Below are positions 9,286 to 19,216 of a DNA stretch of 64,000 bases, in pieces. The stretch is from Dictyobacter aurantiacus (lineage in GTDB: Bacteria; Chloroflexota; Ktedonobacteria; Ktedonobacterales; Ktedonobacteraceae). The DNA lies in NCBI RefSeq assembly GCF_003967515.1, contig NZ_BIFQ01000002.1, forward strand, positions 372,001 to 436,000, in the 5' to 3' direction. Both the position numbers and the translations under genes were made by a program. The first letter of the stretch is position 1, and each line of letters opens with the position of its first letter. Below the pieces are notes generated by a model that was not told the origin of the DNA, searched no databases, and saw only the letters and a list, made by a program, of their open reading frames with translations.

Positions 9286-10113
9286 TTATGCTGACCGGGC
9301 CAGCGCTTTTGGGTCAGAAAAGCCATCCCCTCCTCCTTTGAACTCCAACCCCTGGTCCACAAGTCGGATCGGCAGAAAGCCTGGATGGCTTCTTCCAGTG
9401 CTTGTACCAACCGCCCACAACGTACCGGCATGCGGCGTGCAGCCATCTACCCAGGTATCAAACGTGCAGGCCGAGCGATCATCAGGTGGAATCAGCATAC
9501 ATATGACATTCAAGAGATTGAAGATTTCATCCCGGTCGTCAGCCTGCAGCAGCAGCGAGCGTCCTTGCCGGCTCAATAAAGGCGCCTGCATGCCCAGGTG
9601 GTAGAGCCGCAATAGATCTTCGGACCGCCAGCCCTCCAGCAGGTCATTCACCGCCGCTCGTTTGCGCAGTGGCACAGCCAGCATTTGCTCCGCGGCTCTC
9701 GCGCGCAGATAGTCAACGAGCCGGTCTGCGTCTTCCGCGAAAATATCGTTATTTTCCGCCGCATCAAAGATCGCAAAGGGATCATTACGAATGCGCGCAA
9801 AATCCGCTCTACTCACTACCAGGGCGTGAGCGAGAAAGGCATCGCGCTGCGCCGGGTCAATCACCTCCGGATCAATTTCAGCGAGGGGGACGCTACGTGC
9901 CAGCACCGCCTGGCCCTGCTCCGTCCAGAAAAACTGGTAGCGGGCGCTTTCCTGTCTACCGGGCTCAAAGCATTGCAGCCGTTTTTCTATCGCAGTGGTA
10001 TCGTTTCCCAATGCGGCCGATTTATAGGCAATTTGATAGCCACTAACATTATTGGGTGAATAGGCTCTCTCCACGCGTGTAAAAATCACATGCTGAATCT
10101 GTAAATCAGGCAT
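9286..10113 (-). CDS. Stand-alone GAP1 N-terminal-type protein
   Basis: A 275-residue protein that aligns throughout with the first half of the gene at 3935-5638. Shared landmarks are HVIFTRVERAYSP, RYQFFWTEQGQAVLARSVPL, RNDPFAIFDAAENND and ACTFDTWVDGCTPHAGTLW. It ends in PKALARSA just where the GAP1 paralogue enters its helical C-terminal half, so it keeps the N and M parts only. GGAGG lies just upstream of the ATG. It could be a truncated but functional partner that competes with full GAP1, or a decaying duplicate; the clean reading frame favours a working gene. It lies 83 bases after the FGE-like gene. Confidence 0.65.
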   Translation of the reverse strand: MPDLQIQHVIFTRVERAYSPNNVSGYQIAYKSAALGNDTTAIEKRLQCFEPGRQESARYQFFWTEQGQAVLARSVPLAEIDPEVIDPAQRDAFLAHALVVSRADFARIRNDPFAIFDAAENNDIFAEDADRLVDYLRARAAEQMLAVPLRKRAAVNDLLEGWRSEDLLRLYHLGMQAPLLSRQGRSLLLQADDRDEIFNLLNVICMLIPPDDRSACTFDTWVDGCTPHAGTLWAVGTSTGRSHPGFLPIRLVDQGLEFKGGGDGFSDPKALARSA

Positions 10114-10196
10114 GCAGCCTCCGCATCAATATATGCATCTCTATCTATAAAGCATGATTTTACTGTTTTTCATGCATATACTATCGTCATAGTGCA

Positions 10197-10877
10197 CTAT
10201 TGCCAGAGAATTAAGCGAAACCCTACCGTTTTCATGCGTATCCCGTTTCTATCATTAAAGCGGGTGGGCGCTGTATCGCGCAAAGGATTATTGAGGCCGC
10301 CGGCGAAGCGCCTGTTCGGTTGGCCCCAGCAGCAATACGAAAGGCGCTGTGAATCTTCATAGAGGAGCTCAAGTACACCCAAACGCATAGCCATCTGATC
10401 GCATAGAAAATGACCTCCGGATAACTGATCTTTCTCTGCGAGCAGCACATGCTCAATTGCCTGGATTAACACGCGGGCGCGCTCGTTCAGTCCGGATAGA
10501 TGAAGAACCGCGTCTACAAACGCAGGGTCGGCCGGCCAGCGTCCCAGTGTGTTCAGCGCGTTTTTCCATTCCTGCGCAGTCGGAAGATCGGAGCCGTGTC
10601 CGGCCCACTCGGCATAGCGCCGGGCCTCAAATGGCAAAAGGCCAGTCATAAACGCCTGCCAATAATTTGTGACGCCAAGATTGCCCGCGGAAATCCTGGG
10701 ATTGTAGTGCCGTAGCTTGTCCTGGTACCAATCGTTATCGTAGGCGCCCGTATCCACCAGAAAATATTCGAACTGGATCTTTGTCACTGGCAACCAGAGC
10801 ATCTTAAAGGGCAGCCCGGGCACTTCTATGACTGGAAAACCAGTTTTATCCAGAGAAAGATTGAAAGGCACAGTCAT
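10197..10877 (-). CDS. Short FGE/sulfatase-modifying-factor-like protein
   Basis: A 226-residue protein starting MTVPFNLSLDKTG. A GAAAGGAA site at 10888-10895 supports the ATG at 10877 over the upstream open frame, whose translation is low-complexity noise. Landmarks of the formylglycine-generating enzyme fold are present in order: LWLPVTKIQFEYFL near the N-terminus, LPTAQEWKNAL in the middle and GFRLI at the end. The family is usually about 250-300 residues. It is the first gene of the leftward operon and is paralogous to the last gene of the rightward operon (19213-19902). FGE-like domains are recurrent members of predicted conflict systems, where their role (protein oxidation or ligand binding) is unproven. 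Confidence 0.65.
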   Translation of the reverse strand: MTVPFNLSLDKTGFPVIEVPGLPFKMLWLPVTKIQFEYFLVDTGAYDNDWYQDKLRHYNPRISAGNLGVTNYWQAFMTGLLPFEARRYAEWAGHGSDLPTAQEWKNALNTLGRWPADPAFVDAVLHLSGLNERARVLIQAIEHVLLAEKDQLSGGHFLCDQMAMRLGVLELLYEDSQRLSYCCWGQPNRRFAGGLNNPLRDTAPTRFNDRNGIRMKTVGFRLILWQ

Positions 10878-11290
10878 GCGAAGTTTATTCCTTTCACAGC
10901 TTACGTAGACCTCTACCACCAGAATCCCGCAGAGGCTTTTGTCTGTTACCTGTACATTACTTGCGCGTTTCTTACTGAAGAGCCCCCAGTTTTTATGGAA
11001 AAAACTGTTTCTCTTTGCTAGAGAGACAGGGCAATTTACTCCATCCCTATATATTATTTTACTTGTCTGGTATAATATAGTAACCATAAATGGTAGATTT
11101 CGCAAGATATTTCTCTTGCAGTAATCAAAAGTATGGAAAACTTGCAACAGGCCCGCAAATAGGATAGATAAGATAGAGAAGAAGAGAGGTTTGTTGAGTG
11201 GGCTATCTTTATTTGCGTTTCCTGGATTAGATAATCGAGAATTGCTGCTGGTAGGGCGTCCACCATAGGTAGAATGTAACTGGGTAGGTC
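10878..11290. promoter_or_regulatory. Divergent intergenic promoter region of the two conflict operons
   Basis: This 413-base AT-rich gap separates the leftward and rightward operons. An extended -10 (TGGTATAAT, 11068-11076) reads rightward towards the CHAT gene, with no clear -35. A 12-base palindrome ACCATAAATGGT at 11083-11094 lies just downstream and could bind a regulator. A leftward promoter is less clear; TAAAAT on the minus strand near 11056-11061 is a weak candidate. Confidence 0.4.
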
Positions 11291-12898
11291 ATGGATGATT
11301 TCATTCTTTCGATAAGGAAAGATTCTGCCGGATTCATTATCCGCGCTTCAAGCGGCGAGCAGGCGCCTCTGGCATTCAGTTCGTTACCCTCGGCGGTTTC
11401 CGCTGCGCCAGGCCACTGGCTGTATCAGCAGATCTTCACAGGTCCTATTTTGAAGCGGTATCAGGAGCGTATACCAGATCGCCTCCTGCTCTATCTCCCT
11501 GCTGAATTGTTTGACTGGCCCTGGTCGCTGCTGCACGATGGCGTGTGCGCGCTTGCTCTGCGCCATCCAATTGTGCTGTTGCCCTCGGCGCGCCAGAATC
11601 ATCCTATGCCGGCGCTCAGATTAGAGCGAGGGCCGCTGCGCCTCCTGCTGACGCTGGCGCCTGGTGAGGAACAGAGCGACATGGGCGCTGCGATCGTGCG
11701 GATGGTAGATGCGCTGCACGAGCGCCACGCAGACCGGGTGTTGGTGACCCGGGTCAGCCAGTTGGACGCCAGGCGCCTGCATCGAGCCTTTCGGGATGCG
11801 TCGATGCCCTTTCATCTCTGGCATCACATTGGCCCATGCCGTCCGGATTTCGCATTGGTGCTGACGGATGCCGCTCCAGGGGTACATAATCTGAACTTTT
11901 TGTTGGATATGCAACCGGGTATGCGTTGCTTTGTGCTATCAACACAGCAGGAGGCACCAGCCGCTTCTACGCTCAGCCAGCTCAACGTGCCTTTTTTGCT
12001 TTGCCAGTCGGCTCAGACCAACCCGACACCTGAACTTTTGCAGGGCTTTTATAATCGGCTGTTGACGCGCGATCTGGCGGTTGCCTGCACACTGGCATGC
12101 CTGGAAAACGACCCGGTCGAGGCCAAAGATGAAGAGAGGTCCGAACTGATCATGCTGGCACAGACGCCTGAACTGCATCTAGGGCCCATACGTGTCTCCA
12201 GGCGCCGGCCCAGGAAATCTTCAGTTACGCGCACCCGTGTCAGGATACTGGTCCTGAAGGCGAACCCGCGTCACCGCGATCAGACCCGAGAAGGGTTGCG
12301 CATCGACCACGAAATGAAAGAGATCAAATTCGCGATGCGCGAGAACTGGCGTTGCTTTGATTGGCGCGATGAGAATGTGCGCATACAGGATTTTTCAGGC
12401 TATCTTTTGAGCCATCGTCCCGCGATCCTGCATTTTTCAGGCCATGCCCTCCCCTCCGGGGAACTGGCCCTGGAACAGTATACGACCCTCAGCGAAGCGC
12501 GTGGTGGGATGCACGCCTCAACGGGATTGAGCGCGGAGCCAGACCTTATTCCATTCTCAACCATTGCTGGCATCCTGGGCAGACACCAGGATATGTTGCG
12601 CTGCGTCGTCCTCAACGCCTGCTACACAGAGCCGCTGGCTGAAGCCATCTGCGAGTACATAGATTGCGCGATTGGCATACGTGGAACTATCAATGATGGC
12701 CTGGCCGTTCAATTCTCCAATCTCTTTTACCAGGCTCTGTCCTATGGAGAGAGCGTGGGCCAGGCTTTTCACAAGGCATGTGATGAAATTTCTCTCCGTC
12801 ACCAGGCCACGCAAGCGGAAATTTTTCACCTGAAATGCAAACCCGGAGTAGATCCCGATTCGCTCTTTTTTGTGCACACAGAGGAAGATAATATATGA
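11291..12898 (+). CDS. CHAT-domain (caspase-like) protease
   Basis: A 535-residue protein. The C-terminal half is a CHAT domain: ILVLKANPRHRDQTREGLRI marks its entry, the His motif ILHFSGHA lies near residue 380 and the Cys motif VVLNACYT near residue 440. Both members of the catalytic dyad are therefore present. The N-terminal half (LLYLPAELFDWPWSLLHD) resembles the ligand-facing or degenerate CHAT-like region of other family members. CHAT proteases are activated effectors in several bacterial immune systems. It opens the rightward operon, and its stop overlaps the next start by four bases (ATGA), indicating translational coupling. Inference: it cleaves a target, possibly a neighbouring protein, when the GTPase or STAND switch fires. 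Confidence 0.85.
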   Translation: MDDFILSIRKDSAGFIIRASSGEQAPLAFSSLPSAVSAAPGHWLYQQIFTGPILKRYQERIPDRLLLYLPAELFDWPWSLLHDGVCALALRHPIVLLPSARQNHPMPALRLERGPLRLLLTLAPGEEQSDMGAAIVRMVDALHERHADRVLVTRVSQLDARRLHRAFRDASMPFHLWHHIGPCRPDFALVLTDAAPGVHNLNFLLDMQPGMRCFVLSTQQEAPAASTLSQLNVPFLLCQSAQTNPTPELLQGFYNRLLTRDLAVACTLACLENDPVEAKDEERSELIMLAQTPELHLGPIRVSRRRPRKSSVTRTRVRILVLKANPRHRDQTREGLRIDHEMKEIKFAMRENWRCFDWRDENVRIQDFSGYLLSHRPAILHFSGHALPSGELALEQYTTLSEARGGMHASTGLSAEPDLIPFSTIAGILGRHQDMLRCVVLNACYTEPLAEAICEYIDCAIGIRGTINDGLAVQFSNLFYQALSYGESVGQAFHKACDEISLRHQATQAEIFHLKCKPGVDPDSLFFVHTEEDNI

Positions 12899-15800
12899 TA
12901 GAGACGCCAGAGCCCGGAGACCAGGATCAGCCAATACCGACTGTGGAACCGCTCCAGGGCAATGCGCAGCACGGCACGACTCCCCGGACTGAATCCGATC
13001 AGCCTCCTGCTGTGAGACCACAGCAGTCCTTGGCAGAAGAACAGGAACTTCCCCCACAGCCACTGCCTGTTGACGAGTTAGAGGACGATGATGAGAAGGA
13101 AGCGAACAACCAGCCAGGCTCTGAAACGGATCCGCAAGAAATGGGGCATCAGGATGATCGGGCCACGTGGCAGGAGGACGCCAGTTTTCAGCAGCAGCAG
13201 TGGATAAAGCAGCGCGAGGATGAGCGCCTGGTTGAATTTAGTCGGCAAAACATTACGCTGCAGCGCTTTGAGCCTCACGACTTCAAGCTCGTCAACGATC
13301 TTTTTGTTGAACCGGAAGGGTATCAGGACTTTGAGCGGCACATCAGGCAGTCGACCGACCATATCTTCATTGTTGCCGGCCAGGAACACAGTGGTAAACT
13401 TATGACAGCTCTGTACCTGGCGTTACACCTCTGGCCCCAAAAGGCGCTGGATGTATATCAGTTTGTTGATCCCGGCAAGCGAACTCTGGTTGAAATTATT
13501 GCCGACGAGCAACTTCCTACCAATGCCGTCATCCTCTTTGACGAGGTCTTTGATAAAAATCAGATCAGGCTCGACGATCTGACTAATCGTTTTATCCATC
13601 TCAATGAGAACCTGGCCAATCTGACCAACGTCTGGTTTATTTTTACGGTGCTCAATGGTCCACATTTAGCAGAATTGCAAATCAAAAACTTTCCTATCCT
13701 GCATACGACAGGCGTCAATTGCCGGCTCGTGATGGAGAAACTGATCGATTCTTTTTTTCCGGAAAAATTTTCCTTCGGCAACGAGCGGGCTGAACTGCTG
13801 GCAGCCCGGGAGAAGCTCAATCCGCATTTAACTCCCTCGGATCTGTATCACCTGTTTGAGAAGAAGGATATGGATCTAAAAGTCCTGATTTATGAGCTCA
13901 CTAAAGAAAAAGATCAGGAGATCAAGGCGCCGCATACCTGGTTTAACGAATTAAAACCGATGAACTATCAGCTATATGCCCTGCTGGTGGTTCTTTTCGA
14001 TAAACTGGATATGCCAATGCTGGAAGAAATATATACGGAAGCGACGAACGCCTTGAGAAGGCAAGGCATGGATGGTGCGGACGAATTTATTGATCCACGG
14101 CGCATTGGCACCCACCTGATGCATAGCAAACTGGACATCCAGGTGCGCTTTAATATCCTGGAGTTCCGTAATCGTAAGTATCGCCAGTATGTCGAGGCCC
14201 AGGTTGAAAATTTTCAACGGCTCCTCTGGTCTTTAATCGATCCCGACGATGCCTCTACCTTTACAGGCCTGCTTGGCACCATCCATCATTTAAGCGAGTA
14301 TGATCTCCAGCTGGCGAGGCGTGCGGCCAGCGATGCGCGCTATACAGCCTCCAGTGATCGATTACGCCAGCTGCGCTACGCGATCGCGGTGATGATTGCC
14401 CAGGTGGGGGTCTACCATCTCACAAAACTGCGTATCCTGCTGGAGCAACTGGTGGGCGATAAACGAGCCCCGGTCTCGCTCACGGCCGCTTTTGTACTGG
14501 CCGAAATTGCGCGTCGCGGCGAGCATTTCGATTTTATCGAGCAGCTTTTGCGGGCCTGGTGCCGCAGTCAACGCTTCGACCAGATGTGGGCGGTCGCTGC
14601 CAGTATTGCCTACATCTACGAAGCTATTGCCCGCACACTGGAAGATGAGCACATTACTTTGAGCGGAGAGGATGAGCTGGAAGAGGAGGACGATACTGAT
14701 CTGCGGGGACGTCAGGCCACGATGATGCAGGACCAGAAACAACGCGGGAAAGCCCAACTGGCAACGTTGCGGAATATCCTGACAGAGCTGGTTGAGGTCC
14801 ATGGTCGCTTTGGTGAAGAGGCGATCAATGAAGAGCAACGTAACATGTATGCCGCGTACCGGGCACGCCTCAGGCAGGAAGCAGAAACTGCCGTGGAGCC
14901 TGTCACGGACAAAGGCCGCCTCTTCAGAAACCTCAGCGAGATCGAGCAGGAGCAGTATCTCAATGGTCTCTATGCGCGCCACAAAGGCGCCATTGATGAA
15001 GCCATTCGACGCGATATTGGCGTGCTAACCAATTCCTGGAAAAATCAGATGCGCATGGTTCTGGTGCAAACGCTGGGACATATTGCGCAGATGTGGCCGC
15101 GCGATATCACGCGCTTGATCCGTGTCTGGCTGGATCGTAAAGATACCAAGAGTCCTCTCTGGCAAATCGGACATATGGCCCTGAACTATCTTTTTCATAC
15201 ATCAATCAGCATCAAGGATGCCTCACTGCTGGAGCAATCGGCATACCCCCTGCTGGACCTGGTTCCCATGGCAATGCGTACACACATCATGACTCTGGAG
15301 GCTTTTCTGCATGATGTGAATTTTCTTTTGCAGTTCGAAGATCTCATGGAGAGCGGGACCGCGGATATCCATGTGGAGGTGGGCAAGTTGCTGGGGGATG
15401 ATCCCCTGGTTTATGCCCTCTACGCTATTCAGCAGTGGTACGAGAGCCTGTCGCACCTGCCAGTTCGGGAGGAGCACACCGCAGATGATCGTCAATTCGC
15501 GGCCGCTAAAGAGGATGAACTGGCAGAAGACGAGCTGGCAGAAGCTGGCGAGGCAGAGAATCCGCACCAGAAGAGCTGGCAAAAGGCTGTCTACGCGGTC
15601 CTGTCACAAGCCATGAACAGCGCGGCCCAGGAGGAGCGCCGCAGGTTGCGCAATGTTCTCTTTCTCTGGATCAAATCTGGCTACCCCGTGCTCAACCGCA
15701 TCGCGCGCATCTTGATCTCTCATTCCTACGTCATGGATGGGATTGTGCTGGACCTTCCGGCCAGTAAACGAGCCGGGGTTGTCGTCGTTGATGGCGGCCA

Positions 15801-17835
15801 GGCATCGCGTGAAAACCGTGAGCGCATCTTCTATCTGCTGCAGAACATCTCCGCCATCACCCCTGTCCACCTGCACTGGCTGGGTTATACTGGTCGCAGC
15901 CGTTTTTTGAGCAGCGACAACCGGAATGCGAATGGGCAGGCGCGCAGCGACGATGGGATTACCTCTTTTGGTCCGGATGATTTGCAACTCCGAGGAGCCA
16001 ATCGTCCGTCCCTTCTGCTGCCAGTGATGATTCCCAGCCTGGGGCAGGGATACGCGCCAGAGCAGACGTACTTTGTAACGGTTTTTCATACCGAGCCAAT
16101 TCTGGACCTGGCGGAATTATACCGCAATGCCACTGATGCTACGCAAGGACCCAAAGGCAATATCTTCAAGGAGCATCTTCAGCGCCAGAAAGCGACCGCA
16201 GCGTCCACCAACCAGTCCTGGCGGGGCAAAGTATATCTGCTGTCACCTACGGCGGAGACGGCTCTGCCCGCCTCACTCGCTGCTCTTCTGACGGTTGTAC
16301 GCCCCGAAAGCCTGGACGCGTTGGAGGAGGAACTGCGGCGGAAGGTTACCACAACGTTGCGCGCCTGCCCGTTAGAGGATCTCTGGCGTGACTTGCGCGC
16401 ATATATAGGAGGGCCCGTGGTTGAACCACGCTCGTTCGAGAGTCTGCGCGGCGAAATTGAGACCTGGTTAGCGCAACTTTCGGATACCAGTGCTCTCTAC
16501 CCTGATGTCTCGCTCTTTATTCTCTGGACGATCATGCTGCGATCGCGGGAAAACCTGCCTGAGGCCATCCATCTGGTTGAGCATATGCTGCGCGAGAAGG
16601 CAGAAGGGCGCGAAGATAAAGCGACGAAGAAGGCCAGAAAACTCAGGCAGCAGATGGGTATCGCCTGTACGCGTATGCTTTTTTACTTCTACGGAGTGGA
16701 TAATCCAACCCTGGCGGCCAATACGTACGGAGCCCTGCTTGGCCTGCTGCCACAGGTCGTGGCCTGCGCCAGTTCGTATACAGAGATCGCGCCTGTGCTC
16801 TCTGTGCTTTTCCAGCTCGCCAGGGCGAGTGATTGGCTCCAGCTCTTAAACGAGAGTGAGGGGGCACTCTTCGAGTGCATCAGCAGAATTCCTGCCAGAG
16901 ATATCGCTCCTTTGCGCGACTGGTTGAAGTATGATTATCAATTGATCGCTATGACCCGGCTGTTTATTGAATTCAATCAATCTTTCAATGCCTTTCGTGC
17001 CTTTGGTGAAAATGTTTCTCGTCGTTACCTCTCGTCGCAACCGGCTCGACCTGCCAGGAAAGGGGCGCCTGCACCTACGGAGATGGACAGCAAGTTCCTG
17101 GCCATTCTGCCCTCCAGTGACGCGCAAGAAGAGAACGCTCGTTACCAGTGGGCGCTCCAGCAAATCGAATTTCAGCAGGCCAGTTTACGCGATCCCGACA
17201 CCAGGGCCGCTACCCTGGCCGGCCTGCAAAATCTGGAAGTATTGCTTAATCACCTGATGAATGCACTCCAGAACCGCCTGGATGGCACCATTGAGCGCTT
17301 GAAACAGGGCGAATACTATGGAATCGTGCTGGTCGAAGCGCATAACAAAACCGCTGTTCGCCAGGCTAACCTCGTGCTTGATGAGTTTGTCAGACAGCGG
17401 CGGCTGGGCAGAGGCCAGCGTATCACGCTGATGTTACAGCGGCTGGGCGAGAAAGAGATTCGGGCAAAGGTACGCAACAATCGCCGCAAAATAAGCGAGC
17501 GAGAGATCAGCGATCGGCGTAAACACCCGCAGCTAATCGGTCCCCTGCTCGAACGCTATCCTGCCGAGCAGGTAGACTTTGTGCTCATTATCACGGCTAC
17601 GCCCGTGATTGATTACGATGATTGGGTCGAGCAGGAGCACTGGGCGTCGCGTTTGTGGGTGGCCCGGATTGGCGGATGGCATCCCTATCGTGGTGAGATA
17701 GTTGCCCTGGGAGAGAGCACGCAATTAACCCTGGAAACTTTACTGAAACGACCTGGAGGAGAAAGAGAAAGCTATGATCATGTGTCCCTATTGCCTGACC
17801 ATGCAGGAACCGCAGCAAACCAATCTGTGCAATAA
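12895..17835 (+). CDS. Large P-loop NTPase with helical repeats, unknown family
   Basis: A 1646-residue protein. The first 110 residues are disordered, rich in Pro, Gln and acidic residues. A P-loop follows near residue 161 (AGQEHSGKL) and a Walker B-like strand near residue 211 (AVILFDEVFD). The usual Ser or Thr after GK is Leu. From about residue 350 to 1400 the sequence reads as long alpha-helical, HEAT-like repeats, broken by an acidic linker near residue 590 (DELEEEDDTDL). The last 250 residues include VLIITATPVIDYDDW. The architecture fits a STAND-like scaffold or sensor, but I cannot name the family. It overlaps the CHAT stop by four bases and the next GTPase start by 62 bases, so the three are produced together. 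Confidence 0.7.
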   Translation: MIETPEPGDQDQPIPTVEPLQGNAQHGTTPRTESDQPPAVRPQQSLAEEQELPPQPLPVDELEDDDEKEANNQPGSETDPQEMGHQDDRATWQEDASFQQQQWIKQREDERLVEFSRQNITLQRFEPHDFKLVNDLFVEPEGYQDFERHIRQSTDHIFIVAGQEHSGKLMTALYLALHLWPQKALDVYQFVDPGKRTLVEIIADEQLPTNAVILFDEVFDKNQIRLDDLTNRFIHLNENLANLTNVWFIFTVLNGPHLAELQIKNFPILHTTGVNCRLVMEKLIDSFFPEKFSFGNERAELLAAREKLNPHLTPSDLYHLFEKKDMDLKVLIYELTKEKDQEIKAPHTWFNELKPMNYQLYALLVVLFDKLDMPMLEEIYTEATNALRRQGMDGADEFIDPRRIGTHLMHSKLDIQVRFNILEFRNRKYRQYVEAQVENFQRLLWSLIDPDDASTFTGLLGTIHHLSEYDLQLARRAASDARYTASSDRLRQLRYAIAVMIAQVGVYHLTKLRILLEQLVGDKRAPVSLTAAFVLAEIARRGEHFDFIEQLLRAWCRSQRFDQMWAVAASIAYIYEAIARTLEDEHITLSGEDELEEEDDTDLRGRQATMMQDQKQRGKAQLATLRNILTELVEVHGRFGEEAINEEQRNMYAAYRARLRQEAETAVEPVTDKGRLFRNLSEIEQEQYLNGLYARHKGAIDEAIRRDIGVLTNSWKNQMRMVLVQTLGHIAQMWPRDITRLIRVWLDRKDTKSPLWQIGHMALNYLFHTSISIKDASLLEQSAYPLLDLVPMAMRTHIMTLEAFLHDVNFLLQFEDLMESGTADIHVEVGKLLGDDPLVYALYAIQQWYESLSHLPVREEHTADDRQFAAAKEDELAEDELAEAGEAENPHQKSWQKAVYAVLSQAMNSAAQEERRRLRNVLFLWIKSGYPVLNRIARILISHSYVMDGIVLDLPASKRAGVVVVDGGQASRENRERIFYLLQNISAITPVHLHWLGYTGRSRFLSSDNRNANGQARSDDGITSFGPDDLQLRGANRPSLLLPVMIPSLGQGYAPEQTYFVTVFHTEPILDLAELYRNATDATQGPKGNIFKEHLQRQKATAASTNQSWRGKVYLLSPTAETALPASLAALLTVVRPESLDALEEELRRKVTTTLRACPLEDLWRDLRAYIGGPVVEPRSFESLRGEIETWLAQLSDTSALYPDVSLFILWTIMLRSRENLPEAIHLVEHMLREKAEGREDKATKKARKLRQQMGIACTRMLFYFYGVDNPTLAANTYGALLGLLPQVVACASSYTEIAPVLSVLFQLARASDWLQLLNESEGALFECISRIPARDIAPLRDWLKYDYQLIAMTRLFIEFNQSFNAFRAFGENVSRRYLSSQPARPARKGAPAPTEMDSKFLAILPSSDAQEENARYQWALQQIEFQQASLRDPDTRAATLAGLQNLEVLLNHLMNALQNRLDGTIERLKQGEYYGIVLVEAHNKTAVRQANLVLDEFVRQRRLGRGQRITLMLQRLGEKEIRAKVRNNRRKISEREISDRRKHPQLIGPLLERYPAEQVDFVLIITATPVIDYDDWVEQEHWASRLWVARIGGWHPYRGEIVALGESTQLTLETLLKRPGGERESYDHVSLLPDHAGTAANQSVQ

Positions 17836-19216
17836 CGCGGATTGCGGGGAAAAGCTTCCGCCCAAGTACGTTGAGTGCGCGCGAAACGGTAATGTGATGT
17901 GCCTGGGCACGTTCGGATTGCCATCCCATGGGAAAACGGCGTTACTCTCCAGCCTTATGCAATCCGCCCAGGGGGTGGCAAAAATTGCCCTCGGTAGTTA
18001 TGTGCGCCCACTCGATGACGCCACGCAGAAAAAGCTGGCCGAGTGGTCTGCGCGCTATAAAAGCGGGAATGTGAAACTGCCAGCGACACAGCCCAGTACA
18101 CAGCCTAAACCGCTCCTAATAATGAACAATAAATTTTTGATTGCAAACTCGACGACGATGGTAGCTTATGATCTGGCCGGTGAAGTGCTCGACAAAGCTG
18201 GTAGCCAGCCAGAATATGTACGTGCACTGCACCAGGTCAACACCATCTGGTGCGTGGTCAGCCTGGATGACCTGGTCAACAAGAATGAAGCGGGCTATTC
18301 GCTGGATAGTTTATTTACGATCTACCTGGATGCTATGTCCGAGCTGCATATTCCGATTCGCGACAAAAACATTCTGGTCGTCTACACCAAAGCAGATATC
18401 CTCCTGGGTATGCGACCCGGATTAGAGCCGCTGCCATTTGACGTCGTCGACTATCTGTCGGCTGATCCTTACGATCAATTGCGAGAAAAGCGTGGTTCCG
18501 AGCTACCGGCGCTGGATGAAGATGCCTACTTTGCAAAGATGTGCGAAATATCTGACATCTTGCGAGACTACACGATCGAGTTTGTCGATGGGGGCGGTGC
18601 TTTTGTCAATATGGTCCAGGATGCCGGCGCGCAAGTCTATTTTACGATCAATTCTGCGTATGGTAGCAACATGGATGCGAGCGATACCGTCTTGAATATC
18701 CAGGTGCGGGCCATTCGCGTACTTGACGCTTTAATCTGGGCCATCAAGCTTGATCGACCACGGGCCGCTGAACAGGAAGTAGCTCTGATCGTGCCTGCGA
18801 CGATCGGGAGCACGGGTCTGGCCAGCCAGGAGACGATTGTACGCTTTTACGATGAGTTGAGCGCGCATGGAGGCTATGTTGCGACGTACTATCCGGGGCA
18901 GATCGAGCCGGCATTTCCCCTGGGCATCTCACCGCAGGGGATTCAATCATCTTACCACTTGGCGCTGATTGGTCCGATCCTGGATAATCTTAAACCCGGT
19001 ACCGCTGTTGTCCTTCTTGTGAACGATACGCTGCCCCTGGACTTTGTTGATCTGTTCTCCACGCACTGGATGGAAAGAGTACTGCTGGTCGTTGCTCGCA
19101 GAGAGTTGGTCGCGACCTGGCTACCTCATCGCCGGATTTTTACGCATAGTGGAGAAATAGCTCCGGCTGCCAGTGCCTTCCTGGAACATGTAATGGCGGG
19201 GACGAAAAAACCATGA
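17774..19216 (+). CDS. Zinc-ribbon GTPase, second double-GTPase type
   Basis: A 480-residue protein. The first 25 residues carry four cysteines in CPYC...CNNADC (zinc ribbon). The GTPase domain has GLPSHGKT (Walker A) near residue 50, YDLAGE (G3) near residue 133 and YTKADI (G4-like) near residue 205. The C-terminal 150 residues form another alpha/beta unit without a P-loop (VALIVPATIGSTGL, VVLLVNDTLPLDF). It differs clearly from the GTPases at 1-3910, so the locus holds two GTPase types, one per operon. GGAGGAGAAA lies before the ATG, which is buried in the end of the preceding gene. The stop overlaps the next ATG by four bases. Inference: the switch of the rightward operon. Confidence 0.75.
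   Translation: MIMCPYCLTMQEPQQTNLCNNADCGEKLPPKYVECARNGNVMCLGTFGLPSHGKTALLSSLMQSAQGVAKIALGSYVRPLDDATQKKLAEWSARYKSGNVKLPATQPSTQPKPLLIMNNKFLIANSTTMVAYDLAGEVLDKAGSQPEYVRALHQVNTIWCVVSLDDLVNKNEAGYSLDSLFTIYLDAMSELHIPIRDKNILVVYTKADILLGMRPGLEPLPFDVVDYLSADPYDQLREKRGSELPALDEDAYFAKMCEISDILRDYTIEFVDGGGAFVNMVQDAGAQVYFTINSAYGSNMDASDTVLNIQVRAIRVLDALIWAIKLDRPRAAEQEVALIVPATIGSTGLASQETIVRFYDELSAHGGYVATYYPGQIEPAFPLGISPQGIQSSYHLALIGPILDNLKPGTAVVLLVNDTLPLDFVDLFSTHWMERVLLVVARRELVATWLPHRRIFTHSGEIAPAASAFLEHVMAGTKKP

Noticed and set aside
10878..11147. Longer start for the FGE-like protein
   Set aside because: The extra 90 residues are unlike the paralogue at 19213, and a ribosome site supports 10877.
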